Positions 15,295-23,598 of a stretch of DNA of 35,292 nucleotides are shown piece after piece. This stretch comes from CANJSG01 sp038203875 (GTDB lineage Bacteria; Verrucomicrobiota; Verrucomicrobiia; Limisphaerales; CANJSG01): positions 1-35,292 of the forward strand of contig JBBRDN010000022.1 of NCBI GenBank assembly GCA_038203875.1, in the 5' to 3' direction. Position 1 is the first letter of the stretch; each line of letters opens with the position of its first letter. The notes beneath the pieces are model-generated. The model worked only from the letters and a program-made list of their open reading frames with translations, did no database searches and had not been told where the DNA came from. The position numbers and the translations under genes were made by a program.

Positions 15295-16458
15295 CTAGGC
15301 TTCGAGCTTCGTCCAGGCGGCGTTGGCCTTGGAGGACTTCACGACGGCCTCGATGAAGGCCATGCCTCGCACGCCGTCCTCGATCTTGGGATAGTCGTTG
15401 GCGAGATCGTCCTTCTTCAGCTTCGTGCCGGCTTCGCGGGCGCGGATGGCGGTGGCGAAGTTCTTGTAAATGTTCGCGAAGCCTTCGAGGTAGCCCTCGG
15501 GATGCGCGGGCGGAGTGCGGCCGGCGGCCTTGGCGGCGTCGCTCAGGTAGCCATTGGCCGTGCGATAGACCTGCATCGGCTGGTCAGGCCACTTCAGAAG
15601 CATCGTGTTGGGTTCGCGCTGGTGCCATTCAAGCCCGCCAAGTTCGCCATAGACTCGGATGCTGAGGTTGTTCTCCTCGCCGACGCTGATCTGGGAGGCG
15701 TGGAGGACACCCTTGGCGCCGCCCCTGAAGCGGAGGAGCACGTTGCCGTCGTCGTCCAGTTTGCGGCCTTTCACGAAAGCCGTGATGTCGGCGGCGAGCT
15801 CGCTGATCCGGAGGCCGGTGATGTATTCCGCGAGGTTCTCGGCGTGGGTGCCGATGTCGCCGATGCAGCCGGCGGCGCCGGAGCGTTTCGGATCGGTGCG
15901 CCACGCGGCCTGCTTCTGGCCGGAGGCCTCGATGCGGGTGGCGAGCCAGCCCTGGGGATACTCGACGACGACCTTGCGGATCTTGCCGAGCTTGCCGCAA
16001 TGGACGAGGTGGCGGGCCTCCTTCACCAGAGGATAGCCGGTGTAGTTATGGGTCAGGCCGTAGAGCAGGCCGGTCTTCTTGATGATACCCGCAAGTTCCT
16101 TGGCTTCGGCGAGGTCGAAGGTGGCGGGCTTGTCGCTCAGCACGTGGAAGCCGCCTTCAAGCGCGGCCTTGGCAGCGGGGAAATGAACGTGGTTCGGCGT
16201 GACGATGGCGACGAAGTCGATGCGCTTGTCGGCGGGCAAGGCGGCTTCCTTGGCGACGAGTTCCGCGTAGCTGGCATAAACGCGTTCAGGCGCGAGGAAG
16301 AAGTCGGCTCCGGAGGCCCTCGACTTCTCGGCGTCGGAGGAGAATGCGCCGGCGACGAGTTCGATCTGCCCGTCGATGTTGGCCGCGATGCGGTGGACGG
16401 CGCCGATGAACGCGCCGCGTCCGCCGCCGATCATGCCGTAACGAATCTTTCTGCTCAT
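15295..16458 (-). CDS. Gfo/Idh/MocA family oxidoreductase
   Basis: A 387-residue NAD(P)-dependent sugar or polyol dehydrogenase. A Rossmann fold opens with YGMIGGGRGAFIG, followed by VTPNHVHFPAA and the family's lysine motif as LSDKPATFD (usually EKP). The C-terminal alpha/beta domain has IGDIGTHAENLAEYITG with the conserved Asp-x-x-x-His. No leader: it is cytoplasmic, unlike many family members in this phylum. The ATG at 16458 is favoured by homology and by a promoter whose -10 lies at 16504-16509, inside any longer frame. Substrate unknown. Confidence 0.93.
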   Translation of the reverse strand: MSRKIRYGMIGGGRGAFIGAVHRIAANIDGQIELVAGAFSSDAEKSRASGADFFLAPERVYASYAELVAKEAALPADKRIDFVAIVTPNHVHFPAAKAALEGGFHVLSDKPATFDLAEAKELAGIIKKTGLLYGLTHNYTGYPLVKEARHLVHCGKLGKIRKVVVEYPQGWLATRIEASGQKQAAWRTDPKRSGAAGCIGDIGTHAENLAEYITGLRISELAADITAFVKGRKLDDDGNVLLRFRGGAKGVLHASQISVGEENNLSIRVYGELGGLEWHQREPNTMLLKWPDQPMQVYRTANGYLSDAAKAAGRTPPAHPEGYLEGFANIYKNFATAIRAREAGTKLKKDDLANDYPKIEDGVRGMAFIEAVVKSSKANAAWTKLEA

Positions 16459-16503
16459 AAACGTGGAATGAAGCTGTTGGTGCGATTGCCAGGAAACCCC
16501 GGG

Positions 16504-16533
16504 CTTATAGTCGGCGGGTGTCGCGCGGGTCAA
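16504..16533 (-). promoter_or_regulatory. Sigma-70-like promoter of the Gfo/Idh/MocA gene
   Basis: On the minus strand TTGACC (16528-16533) and TATAAG (16504-16509) are separated by 18 bases. Transcription would start about 40 bases before the ATG at 16458. Both boxes match the housekeeping consensus at five positions each. Confidence 0.65.
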
Positions 16534-16604
16534 CGGATGACTTGGCCGCGCACCAAAATGAGTTGGCGCACTGGTGTGGCCAACCCTAGTTTCCCCGCCA
16601 ACCG

Positions 16605-16967
16605 ATGCTGGTCCATCTCCTCAAATCGAAGATCCACCGCGCCACCGTCACCGCCGCAAGCGTCGACTACGAAGGCAGCCTGACGATCGCGGCCGACCTG
16701 TTGGAAGCCTCCGGAATGCGCCCCTATGAGCGCATCCTCTGCTCAAACATGGCCAACGGGGAACGTTGGGAGACCTACATCATCAAGGGTTCCTGGGGCT
16801 CCAATTCGATCGAGCTCAACGGCGCCGTCGCCCACCTCGGCAAGCCCGGCGACCTGATCACGATCATGAGCTACACATTGCTGGATGAATCCGAAGCCGA
16901 TGACTGGCACCCGAAGATCATCGTCCTCGGCACGGGCAACGTGATCATCGACCGCCGCGGCAAATAG
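16605..16967 (+). CDS. panD: Aspartate 1-decarboxylase proenzyme
   Basis: A 120-residue PanD, which makes beta-alanine from aspartate for pantothenate. The self-processing site YEGS is at residues 22-25, so cleavage between Gly24 and Ser25 would give the pyruvoyl group, exactly as in the E. coli enzyme. The conserved Lys9 and the NGAVAHLGKPGD segment are present. Length fits the family. It lies 14 bases upstream of lpxD and divergent from the oxidoreductase gene. No other pantothenate gene is in the window. Confidence 0.97.
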   Translation: MLVHLLKSKIHRATVTAASVDYEGSLTIAADLLEASGMRPYERILCSNMANGERWETYIIKGSWGSNSIELNGAVAHLGKPGDLITIMSYTLLDESEADDWHPKIIVLGTGNVIIDRRGK

Positions 16968-16981
16968 GCGCTTTCGGCACC

Positions 16982-18022
16982 ATGCCATTCACAGCCCTAG
17001 AAATTGCCCAGCAACTCGGCGGCGAGGTCGTCGGCGATCCAGCCACGTGGCTCTCGGGATTCTCGCCGGCGACCAACGCCAAAGCGGGCGATCTGACCTT
17101 TGCGGAGAACGAAACCTTCTTCCAGAAGGCGGAGCAGTCCGCAGCCGTCGCCATCCTGGTGGACGGGCCGTTTCAATCGGACAAGAAAACAGTCATCCGT
17201 GTCCCCAATGCCCGGATCGCTTTCGCCAAGGTCCTGCCGATCTTTTTTCCCGAAGCGAAGTTCGCGGCTGGAATCCATGCGTCGGCCGTCATCGCGTCCA
17301 CGGCGATCGTCGACCCGTCGGCCCACATCGGTCCGCATTGCACCGTGGCCGAAGGGGCGAGGATCGGACCTCGCACGGCTTTGGTCGCATCGGTCTTCGT
17401 CGGGACCGGGAGCACTGTGGGCGAGGACTGCGTTTTCCAGCCGAATGTCTCCCTCTATCCAAAATCCCAGGTCGGAAACCGCGTCCGCATCCATGCTGGA
17501 ACTGTGGTGGGTTCCGACGGCTTTGGCTACGTGCTCGACCAGGGGCTGCACCGCAAGGTTCCGCAGGTCGGCCACGTCGTGATCCATGACGACGTTGAGA
17601 TCGGCGCCAACGTGACGATCGACCGCGGCGCGCTCGGACCGACGACCATCGGCCGGGGCACCAAGATCGACAACCTCGTGCAGATCGCCCACAACGTGGT
17701 CATCGGCGACCATTGCCTTCTCATCTCCCAGGTCGGCGTTGCGGGCAGCACTAAGATGGGCAACTACGTGACTCTGGCCGGCCAGGTCGGCGTCGCCGGA
17801 CATCTCAAGATCGGCAGCAAGGCGATCATCTCCGCACAGTCCGGCGTCATGCACGACGTGCCGGAGGGTGAAAAATGGTTCGGCACCCCAGCCCAGCCGG
17901 ACCGCCGACTGAAACGCCAACTGATTGCGATCCAGCATCTGCCCGAGCTCGTCAAACGGGTGGCTGCACTCGAAGCTCGTCTCAATGGGGAAACCCCGCG
18001 GTCGGAAGAATCCCCCGGGTGA
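16982..18022 (+). CDS. lpxD: UDP-3-O-acylglucosamine N-acyltransferase
   Basis: A 346-residue LpxD, third enzyme of lipid A synthesis, which puts a second hydroxyacyl chain on UDP-3-O-acylglucosamine. An N-terminal uridine-binding domain (1-100) is followed by a left-handed beta helix of hexapeptide repeats (about 105-315). The catalytic His is His237 in DNLVQIAHNVVIGDH, and the acyl-carrier region and the C-terminal helix are intact. It shows that the host makes lipopolysaccharide. It may share a transcript with panD. Confidence 0.96.
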   Translation: MPFTALEIAQQLGGEVVGDPATWLSGFSPATNAKAGDLTFAENETFFQKAEQSAAVAILVDGPFQSDKKTVIRVPNARIAFAKVLPIFFPEAKFAAGIHASAVIASTAIVDPSAHIGPHCTVAEGARIGPRTALVASVFVGTGSTVGEDCVFQPNVSLYPKSQVGNRVRIHAGTVVGSDGFGYVLDQGLHRKVPQVGHVVIHDDVEIGANVTIDRGALGPTTIGRGTKIDNLVQIAHNVVIGDHCLLISQVGVAGSTKMGNYVTLAGQVGVAGHLKIGSKAIISAQSGVMHDVPEGEKWFGTPAQPDRRLKRQLIAIQHLPELVKRVAALEARLNGETPRSEESPG

Positions 18023-18127
18023 CGTGCAACGCGCGGACATCGCGTTACGTCTGCGCAACTTGGCTGCCAGAGTTTCGATTCCATCCGGCGCTTGGCGTTT
18101 TGCCGATTGACCCCATACTCCTGATCC

Positions 18128-18625
18128 ATGGTTCACGTAGGCATCGGTTATGACGTCCATCCGCTGGTTCCCGGCCGCAAGCTGGTGCTCGGCGGCGTGG
18201 AGATTCCGCACACGCTCGGCCTCGACGGCCATTCGGACGCGGACGCGCTGTTGCACGCGTTGACGGACGCGGTCCTTGGCGCGCTCGGCGAGGGTGACAT
18301 CGGCCATTTCTTTCCCAACACGGACCCGCGCTGGAAAGGCGCCCCGAGCAAAGTGTTCCTCGAAGAGGCCGCCCGCCAGGTGAAGTTCCACGGCGGACGG
18401 ATCGTCAATGTCGACATGACGCTCGTGTGCGAGGCTCCCAAGATCAAACCGCACATCGAGGCGATGAAGTTCTGCATCGCCGAAGCGCTGGGCGTGAACC
18501 CAAAGCGGATCGGAATCAAGGCCACCACCAACGAGCGCCTCGGATTCATCGGACGCGAGGAAGGCATCGCGGCGATGGCCGTCGCGAGCGTCGATCTCCC
18601 GGAGCCGAAGGAGTTCGTGGCCTGA
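18128..18625 (+). CDS. ispF: 2-C-methyl-D-erythritol 2,4-cyclodiphosphate synthase
   Basis: A 165-residue IspF of the MEP isoprenoid pathway, which cyclises CDP-ME 2-phosphate and releases CMP. Zinc ligands Asp9, His11 (GYDVHPL) and His43 (GHSDADALLHALTD) are present, as are GDIGHFFPNTDP and KATTNERLGFIGR. A possible promoter (TTGGCG at 18092-18097, CATACT at 18114-18119) lies in the 105-base gap before it, with a very short leader. No ispD is adjacent. Confidence 0.97.
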   Translation: MVHVGIGYDVHPLVPGRKLVLGGVEIPHTLGLDGHSDADALLHALTDAVLGALGEGDIGHFFPNTDPRWKGAPSKVFLEEAARQVKFHGGRIVNVDMTLVCEAPKIKPHIEAMKFCIAEALGVNPKRIGIKATTNERLGFIGREEGIAAMAVASVDLPEPKEFVA

Positions 18626-18646
18626 TCCACCGGAGAATTTCCCACC

Positions 18647-18931
18647 ATGAACAAAGGACAAATCGGTTGGCGGCGGAAGCTGGAGGACGGCACCCACATG
18701 AACTGCTACGCCGTCGCCAAGGGCGACCGTTGGCAGTTCTACGCGCAGAAGGAGCGCTTCGAGCATTGGGAACCCCTGAAGACCGCGCCGGTGGAGGACT
18801 GGCTGTCCCTGCTCGACGCGGTGGACCGGCGCATCCGCCGCATGGCGGCCCGGCCCGAGACCGCGGCCAAGATCCGGAAACGCATCAAGGAGCTGTTCCC
18901 GGAGACTGAAATCCCGGCGTTTCACCGATGA
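18647..18931 (+). CDS. Small hypothetical protein upstream of a PuuD-like gene
   Basis: A 94-residue basic soluble protein, with an N-terminal beta-rich half (GQIGWRRKLEDGTHMNCYAVAKG, split around the Trp and Tyr residues) and a helical C-terminal half (DAVDRRIRRMAARPETAAKIRKRIK). A Shine-Dalgarno-like GGAGA precedes the ATG. Its stop overlaps the start of the amidotransferase gene (ATGA), so it is co-translated. No family is recognised and no function is proposed. Confidence 0.75.
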   Translation: MNKGQIGWRRKLEDGTHMNCYAVAKGDRWQFYAQKERFEHWEPLKTAPVEDWLSLLDAVDRRIRRMAARPETAAKIRKRIKELFPETEIPAFHR

Positions 18932-19692
18932 GCAAACGGCCGTTCATCCTCATCACCCCCTGCATCCAGCCGCAGGGCTACGAGTTTGAAGACCTGTCCC
19001 TCAGCCTCTCGGACTGCTACGCCCGCTCGATCGCCAAGGCCGGCGGCATTCCGTTCATCCTATCCCGCGAAACCGACCCTGAGATTGTCTCCGAATGCGT
19101 CAGCCGTGCCGACGGTGTTCTGCTGACCGGCGGCGAGGACGTCCAGCCGGCGCTCTACCGCAGGAACCTCCCCGAGCCGCTCGCGGCCACGGTTAAGGAG
19201 ACGGACCGGATCCGCGATGCCATCGAACTTCAGGTGATCGATGAGGTGTTCCGGCTGAAGAAGCCGCTGCTGGCGATTTGCCGCGGACATCAACTCCTCA
19301 ACGTCGCGCTTGGCGGCACCCTGCTGGTGGACATTCCGAGCCAACGGCCGCACGCATTGGAACACCGCTGTTCAAAGCAGAAGGACGAACTGGTCCACGA
19401 AATCCTGCTGAAGCCCCACAGCCGCATGCGCGCCTTTTGGCCGGACGGCCATCTAAGGGTCAATTCATCGCATCATCAGGCGGTCGACAAGGTGGCTCCG
19501 CTCCTCGAGGCCACCGGTTTTTGCCCGTTCGACGGAATCGTCGAAGTGCTCGAAGGGCGCAGTCCTGTCTTGCCATACTTGATGTCGGTCCAGTTTCATC
19601 CGGAACGATTGATTGACCGACACCCCGGGTTCTCGGAGTTTTTCTCGGACTTTACACAGGCCTGCTGCGACAGCAGCCCACGAAATCTATGA
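18928..19692 (+). CDS. Class I glutamine-amidotransferase-like hydrolase (PuuD-like, C26)
   Basis: A 254-residue peptidase C26 family protein related to gamma-glutamyl-GABA hydrolase. Catalytic Cys118 (LAICRGHQLLNVALGG) and the His224/Glu226 pair (VQFHPERL) are present. The N-terminal TPC and the VLLTGGEDVQPALY stretch are typical of the PuuD branch. These enzymes hydrolyse gamma-glutamyl amides. No polyamine pathway genes flank it. It is coupled by overlapping ATGA junctions both to the small gene before it and to the response regulator after it. Confidence 0.9.
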   Translation: MSKRPFILITPCIQPQGYEFEDLSLSLSDCYARSIAKAGGIPFILSRETDPEIVSECVSRADGVLLTGGEDVQPALYRRNLPEPLAATVKETDRIRDAIELQVIDEVFRLKKPLLAICRGHQLLNVALGGTLLVDIPSQRPHALEHRCSKQKDELVHEILLKPHSRMRAFWPDGHLRVNSSHHQAVDKVAPLLEATGFCPFDGIVEVLEGRSPVLPYLMSVQFHPERLIDRHPGFSEFFSDFTQACCDSSPRNL

Positions 19693-21026
19693 AGGCAACC
19701 GTCATGGTGGTCGACGACTCGGATGAAATCCGCGTCCTCGTGAACACGATCCTCCAACTCGGCGGCTACGAGCCGATGCTCAAGGCGAGCGCCGGAGAAC
19801 TCAGGGAGTCCTTCACCGGGCCGCAGCCCGACGTCGTTTTGCTCGACCTCGTCCTGCCCGATGGCGACGGTCTCGAGCTCCTCCCGATGATCAAACGCCA
19901 GTGGCCCGAGACGCAGGTCATCGTGCTCACCGGCTACGCCACCTTCGATCTCGCCGTCGAGGCCACGAAGCGCGGGGCGTATCATTTCCAGAGCAAGCCG
20001 TTCGACCACAAATCGCTCCTCATCATGGTCGAGCGCGCGTTGGAGCATAAGCGCCTGACCGAAGAGGCCAGCAGCCTGCGACGCGCCCTCTCGACGATGA
20101 GCGGCGGCATGTCGCCGATCTTCCAGAGCCCGGCGATGAAGAACGTCATGCGTTCGGTCGAGCGCATCGCCCCCAGCGAAGTGTCCGTCCTGATCACCGG
20201 AGAAAGCGGCACCGGCAAGGAGGTCATCGCGGACCTGATCCACGCCATGAGCCCGCGCAACAAGGGGCCCATGGTCCGGGTGAACTGCGCCGCCCTGCCC
20301 CGCGAACTGATCGAAAGCGAACTCTTCGGATCCGTCAAAGGCGCCTACACCGGATCGACCCAGGACCGCGACGGACTGTTCCGCCAGGCCGAAGGCGGCA
20401 CTCTGTTCCTTGACGAGATTTCGGAGATGCCCGTCGACACGCAGAGCAAGCTGCTGCGCGTGCTCCAGGAGAAGGAAGTCCGCCCCGTCGGCGGCAAGGC
20501 CACCTACAAGATCGATTGCCGTGTCATCGCCGCGACCAACCGCCCGCCCGAGCAGGCCATCAAGGAAGGCAAGCTGCGTGAAGATCTTTTCTACCGCATC
20601 AGCACGGTCTCCGTGGCGCTCCCTCCGCTGCGGGAACGCCGCGAGGACATCCTGCCGCTCGCCGTCTCCTTCCTGAAACGTTTCGCAGGCCAGGCCGGCC
20701 GGAACCTCGTCGGGTTCACGCCGACGGCCGCCGAAATGCTCCGCACGTTCGACTGGCCCGGCAACGTCCGGCAGCTCCAGAACGAGGTCCAGCGCACGGT
20801 CCTGATGGCCGAAGGCGACCACGCCGACGTGCAGGACCTGTCGATCACGACGGTGCTCAACCCGGCCGAAGTCGAGGACCTGACGCTCATGGAGGCGATG
20901 GAGCGCAACACCATCATCCAGGTGCTCAAGGAAACCGGCGGCAACAAGCTCGAAGCCGCGAAGCGCCTCGGCATCGGTCGCCAGACTCTCTACAACAAGA
21001 TCAAGGTCTACGCGATCGAGACCTGA
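19689..21026 (+). CDS. NtrC-family sigma-54-dependent response regulator
   Basis: A 445-residue regulator with three domains. Receiver (1-120): acidic pair Asp9/Asp10, phosphorylation site Asp53, Thr81 and Lys103. AAA+ domain: Walker A GESGTGKE, Walker B TLFLDEI, DWPGNVRQLQN sensor region. C-terminal Fis-type helix-turn-helix (GGNKLEAAKRLGIGRQTLYNKI). The sigma-54 contact loop reads GAYTGS rather than GAFTGA, with the key Thr kept. It would activate sigma-54 promoters. No histidine kinase is adjacent, so it is an orphan. Its start overlaps the amidotransferase stop (ATGA). Confidence 0.96.
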   Translation: MKATVMVVDDSDEIRVLVNTILQLGGYEPMLKASAGELRESFTGPQPDVVLLDLVLPDGDGLELLPMIKRQWPETQVIVLTGYATFDLAVEATKRGAYHFQSKPFDHKSLLIMVERALEHKRLTEEASSLRRALSTMSGGMSPIFQSPAMKNVMRSVERIAPSEVSVLITGESGTGKEVIADLIHAMSPRNKGPMVRVNCAALPRELIESELFGSVKGAYTGSTQDRDGLFRQAEGGTLFLDEISEMPVDTQSKLLRVLQEKEVRPVGGKATYKIDCRVIAATNRPPEQAIKEGKLREDLFYRISTVSVALPPLRERREDILPLAVSFLKRFAGQAGRNLVGFTPTAAEMLRTFDWPGNVRQLQNEVQRTVLMAEGDHADVQDLSITTVLNPAEVEDLTLMEAMERNTIIQVLKETGGNKLEAAKRLGIGRQTLYNKIKVYAIET

Positions 21027-21050
21027 GCGGCCTCGCCACCATTTCCCGGC

Positions 21051-21084
21051 AACGGCCGTCGCCACCGACGGCCGTTTTGCTTTT
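21051..21084 (+). terminator. Intrinsic terminator after the response regulator
   Basis: A perfect 10-base stem (21051-21060 AACGGCCGTC with 21067-21076 GACGGCCGTT) around a 6-base loop, followed by TTGCTTTT. It lies 25 bases past the stop and ends the unknown-puuD-ntrC transcript. Confidence 0.9.
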
Positions 21085-21092
21085 GAAGTCCG

Positions 21093-22034
21093 TCACTTCA
21101 CGTCCGCCCAAGGGCCGATCAGCTCCAGATCATCGAGGAAAAGCGCCGCGCCGCCCGGACCGGAGAACTCAAACGCCAGGCGATCCAAAGCCGCGATCGG
21201 AAACGAACCCAGTTCGCCGAACAAGACCTCGACCTTTTGCCAAGTCCCTTTGCCGCCAACCGGGACATCCGAGCGGAAGCTCGCGCTCGTCTGGCTCAGG
21301 GTCTCCGCATCCGCGAACGCCGTCAGCTTGAGCCTCCCTTCCCCGCCCGTTCCGCGGACCCAAAACCTCAGGCCCGTCGCTTCGCTTGCATGGATGACCG
21401 AGCCCCGTATCCGCGTTGTCAGGACCGTCGCTGATCGACCACGCTCGGGAATGACGAGGCGCAGCGACGCGTATCCGGTCCGGGCTTCGGCCGACAGCGA
21501 CAGGGGCGCACCCGGCCGGTCGCTTTCGGTCCACCAGCTGTGGAATCCGTCTTCAAACCCTTCCAAGAACGGCCAGAACGCCGAGGTCGGCTGCGGAAGC
21601 TCTGCGTCGCGCGGAACAACGCTCCGGAAAATCAAGTAGTTGATCCGACCAGACCGGACCGCCGATACGAAATAGGCGATCGGCTCGTCGAGATCCTCCA
21701 CCGGCACGTTGGCCTCCCAGCCGAGTTCGCCGAGCCCCATCCTGCGAGGACGCCAGTCACGCGATTTCCAATGCCCCACCGGCTCGACGCTGATCCACGC
21801 CGTCACCTCGGTGGCATTGGTGTCCCCCGGCCAACGGATTTTCAGCCGCCCGCCTGCTTCGCGTGAGTGAAGCCGGGCGAAGTCGGCGAAGTTCACGCGA
21901 TTCGTCCCGATCAGCCGGGGAAGCGTGATCCGGTTGGTGATCCACCCGTCACCGGGAAAAGAATTTGTCTCCGCCGCGAACGCAGCCGGAGCCAATAGAA
22001 GGCCGACGAGAACGACGATCGCGCAGAAACGCAT
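21093..22034 (-). CDS. Exported unknown protein with C-terminal jelly-roll-like domain
   Basis: A 313-residue exported protein (signal peptide about 1-21, ending PAAFA). From about 155 on it has a beta-rich region: FEDGFHSWW, GYASLRLVIPERG, ATGLRFWVRGTGGEG and a final LDRLAFEFSGPGG with LFLDDLELIG. That arrangement resembles galactose-binding or CIA30-type carbohydrate-binding jelly rolls. The N-terminal half is not recognised. The ATG at 22034 starts the leader; the frame's upstream ATG at 22070 adds nothing useful. Its role is likely extracytoplasmic; binding to a polysaccharide is an inference. Confidence 0.7.
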   Translation of the reverse strand: MRFCAIVVLVGLLLAPAAFAAETNSFPGDGWITNRITLPRLIGTNRVNFADFARLHSREAGGRLKIRWPGDTNATEVTAWISVEPVGHWKSRDWRPRRMGLGELGWEANVPVEDLDEPIAYFVSAVRSGRINYLIFRSVVPRDAELPQPTSAFWPFLEGFEDGFHSWWTESDRPGAPLSLSAEARTGYASLRLVIPERGRSATVLTTRIRGSVIHASEATGLRFWVRGTGGEGRLKLTAFADAETLSQTSASFRSDVPVGGKGTWQKVEVLFGELGSFPIAALDRLAFEFSGPGGAALFLDDLELIGPWADVK

Positions 22035-22048
22035 GCCTCTGGACTGTG

Positions 22049-22068
22049 GCCAAGGCGCATGCCTTGGC
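22049..22068. promoter_or_regulatory. Perfect 8-base dyad in the divergent pyrH region
   Basis: GCCAAGGC (22049-22056), GCAT, GCCTTGGC (22061-22068) form an exact inverted repeat. It lies 14 bases upstream of the start of the minus-strand gene and 28 bases before the pyrH -35 box. It could be an operator or a leader hairpin of the minus-strand gene. Confidence 0.45.
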
Positions 22069-22096
22069 AAGAAACCGATGGAATTCCGGCGGCAAG

Positions 22097-22125
22097 TTGA
22101 CTCCCAACCGACCGCCCGTTACAAA
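22097..22125 (+). promoter_or_regulatory. Sigma-70-like promoter of pyrH-frr
   Basis: TTGACT (22097-22102) and TACAAA (22120-22125) are 17 bases apart, and the start of transcription would be near 22132, giving a leader of about 36 bases before the pyrH ATG. This supports the ATG at 22168 over the open frame that runs further upstream. Confidence 0.7.
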
Positions 22126-22167
22126 CTCGCGCACCGAACGCCCATCCCCGCCGCGTTCTCCCCCACC

Positions 22168-22908
22168 ATGAGCAAAACGACGAAAGCCAAGACACCGAAA
22201 CCCAAATATAAACGCATCCTGCTCAAGCTGAGCGGCGAGGCCTTGGGCGGTGCAGCCGGCTTCGGCATCAGCCCGGACGAGGTCCACGGCATCGCCCAGC
22301 AGATCGCGGAGGTGCGCGAACTCGGCGTCGAAGTCGTGGTCGTCATAGGCGGCGGCAACATTTTCCGCGGACTCCAGGGCAGCGAGAAGGGCATCGACCG
22401 CGCCACCGGCGACTACATGGGCATGCTCGCAACGGTGATCAACTCCCTCGCCATCCAGGACGCGTTGGAGAAGAAGGGCGTCCCCACCCGCGTCCAGAGC
22501 GCCATCAGCATGACGCAGATCGCCGAGCCGTTCATCCGCCGCCGGGCCGTCCGCCACTTGGAAAAGGGCCGTGTCGTTATCTTCGCCGCCGGCACAGGCA
22601 ATCCGTATTTCTCCACCGACACCGCAGCCGCCCTCCGCGCGAATGAGATCGGAGCCGAGGCCGTGCTCAAGGCCACCAAAGTCGACGGCATCTACGACAG
22701 CGATCCGAAGAAGAACCCGAACGCCAAGCGCTATTCCACGATCACCTACCAGGAAGCCCTGCAGAAGCGGCTCAAGGTGATGGACGCCGCCGCGTTCGCA
22801 CTCTGCCAGGACAACAAGATGCCCATCGTCGTGTTCGACTTCTTCAAGGAGCACAACCTCCGCAACGTCGTCCTCGGCGCCAAGGTGGGCACGCTCGTGA
22901 CGGGCTGA
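22168..22908 (+). CDS. pyrH: UMP kinase
   Basis: A 246-residue bacterial-type UMP kinase (amino acid kinase fold) that makes UDP from UMP and ATP. Visible are RILLKLSGEALGG, VVVVIGGGNIFRG, the MGMLATVINSLAIQDALE segment and the ATP-site LKATKVDGIYDSDPK. A basic N-terminal extension (KTTKAKTPKPKYK) precedes the core. The ATG at 22168 follows a good promoter. pyrH and frr are 41 bases apart and probably one operon, as in many bacteria; tsf and rpsB are not in the window. Confidence 0.97.
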   Translation: MSKTTKAKTPKPKYKRILLKLSGEALGGAAGFGISPDEVHGIAQQIAEVRELGVEVVVVIGGGNIFRGLQGSEKGIDRATGDYMGMLATVINSLAIQDALEKKGVPTRVQSAISMTQIAEPFIRRRAVRHLEKGRVVIFAAGTGNPYFSTDTAAALRANEIGAEAVLKATKVDGIYDSDPKKNPNAKRYSTITYQEALQKRLKVMDAAAFALCQDNKMPIVVFDFFKEHNLRNVVLGAKVGTLVTG

Positions 22909-22949
22909 TTTCGGTTCAAGTTTACCAATCCACCAACCACTCTTCAGCC

Positions 22950-23510
22950 ATGACGATCGACGAAATCCTTTTTGAGACCGAAGAGAAGATGCAGAAGACG
23001 GAGGACCACGTCCTGCACGAGTTCTCCACCGTCCGCACCGGCAAGGCCTCTCCCTCCCTCATCGAGAACGTCATGATCGAGGCCTACGGCTCAAACATGC
23101 GCTTGAAGGAACTCGCCACCATCACCACCCCCGAGGCGCGGATGCTCGTGGTCCAGCCCTTTGACCAGTCCACCCTGAAGGCCATCGAGAAAGGCATCCA
23201 GGCCGCCGGCCTCGGGCTCAATCCCGCCGCCCAAGGCCGCTTCCTGCGCATCATCCTGCCCGAACTCAGCACGGAGCGGCGCCAGGAGTTCGTGAAGCTC
23301 TGCAAACGGATGAGCGAGGAGGGACGCGTGGCCATCCGCAACGAGCGCCGGCACGCCATCGAACTGCTCAAGAAGACCAAGGGCACGGCTGGCATGTCCG
23401 AGGACGCCATCGAGGACGCCGAGAAGCAGGTCCAGAAGCTGACCGACGGCTTCATCGCCAAGATCGACGTCCATCTCGCCCAGAAGGAGCACGAGATCCT
23501 GAAGGTCTGA
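22950..23510 (+). CDS. frr: Ribosome recycling factor
   Basis: A 186-residue RRF that splits post-termination ribosomes together with EF-G. The family length and pattern fit: LHEFSTVRTGKASPSLIE, then IRVVQPFDQS-like text here as LVVQPFDQSTLKAIEKGI, then LNPAAQGRFLRIILPELS and ERRQEFVKLCKRMSEEGRVAIRNERR. It ends the pyrH-frr transcript at a strong bidirectional terminator. Confidence 0.97.
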   Translation: MTIDEILFETEEKMQKTEDHVLHEFSTVRTGKASPSLIENVMIEAYGSNMRLKELATITTPEARMLVVQPFDQSTLKAIEKGIQAAGLGLNPAAQGRFLRIILPELSTERRQEFVKLCKRMSEEGRVAIRNERRHAIELLKKTKGTAGMSEDAIEDAEKQVQKLTDGFIAKIDVHLAQKEHEILKV

Positions 23511-23540
23511 GCGCAGTGCGCGACCCATGTTTCACGACAG

Positions 23541-23575
23541 AAAAAGGGCCGGGAATTCTCCCGGCCCTTTCTGAT
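23541..23575. terminator. Bidirectional intrinsic terminator between frr and sucD
   Basis: A perfect 12-base stem (AAAGGGCCGGGA at 23543-23554 with TCCCGGCCCTTT at 23559-23570) around ATTC. It has A's on one side and TTT-C-TGATTT on the other, so it can end both convergent transcripts. Confidence 0.92.
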
Positions 23576-23598
23576 TTCAGATTCCGACAACCAAACGC

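Noticed and set aside
16997..18925. A 642-codon open frame on the minus strand
   Set aside because: It spans lpxD, ispF and a small gene in antisense and has no recognisable domain.
19596..21065. A 489-codon open frame on the minus strand
   Set aside because: It is antisense to the NtrC-type regulator, whose domains are complete.
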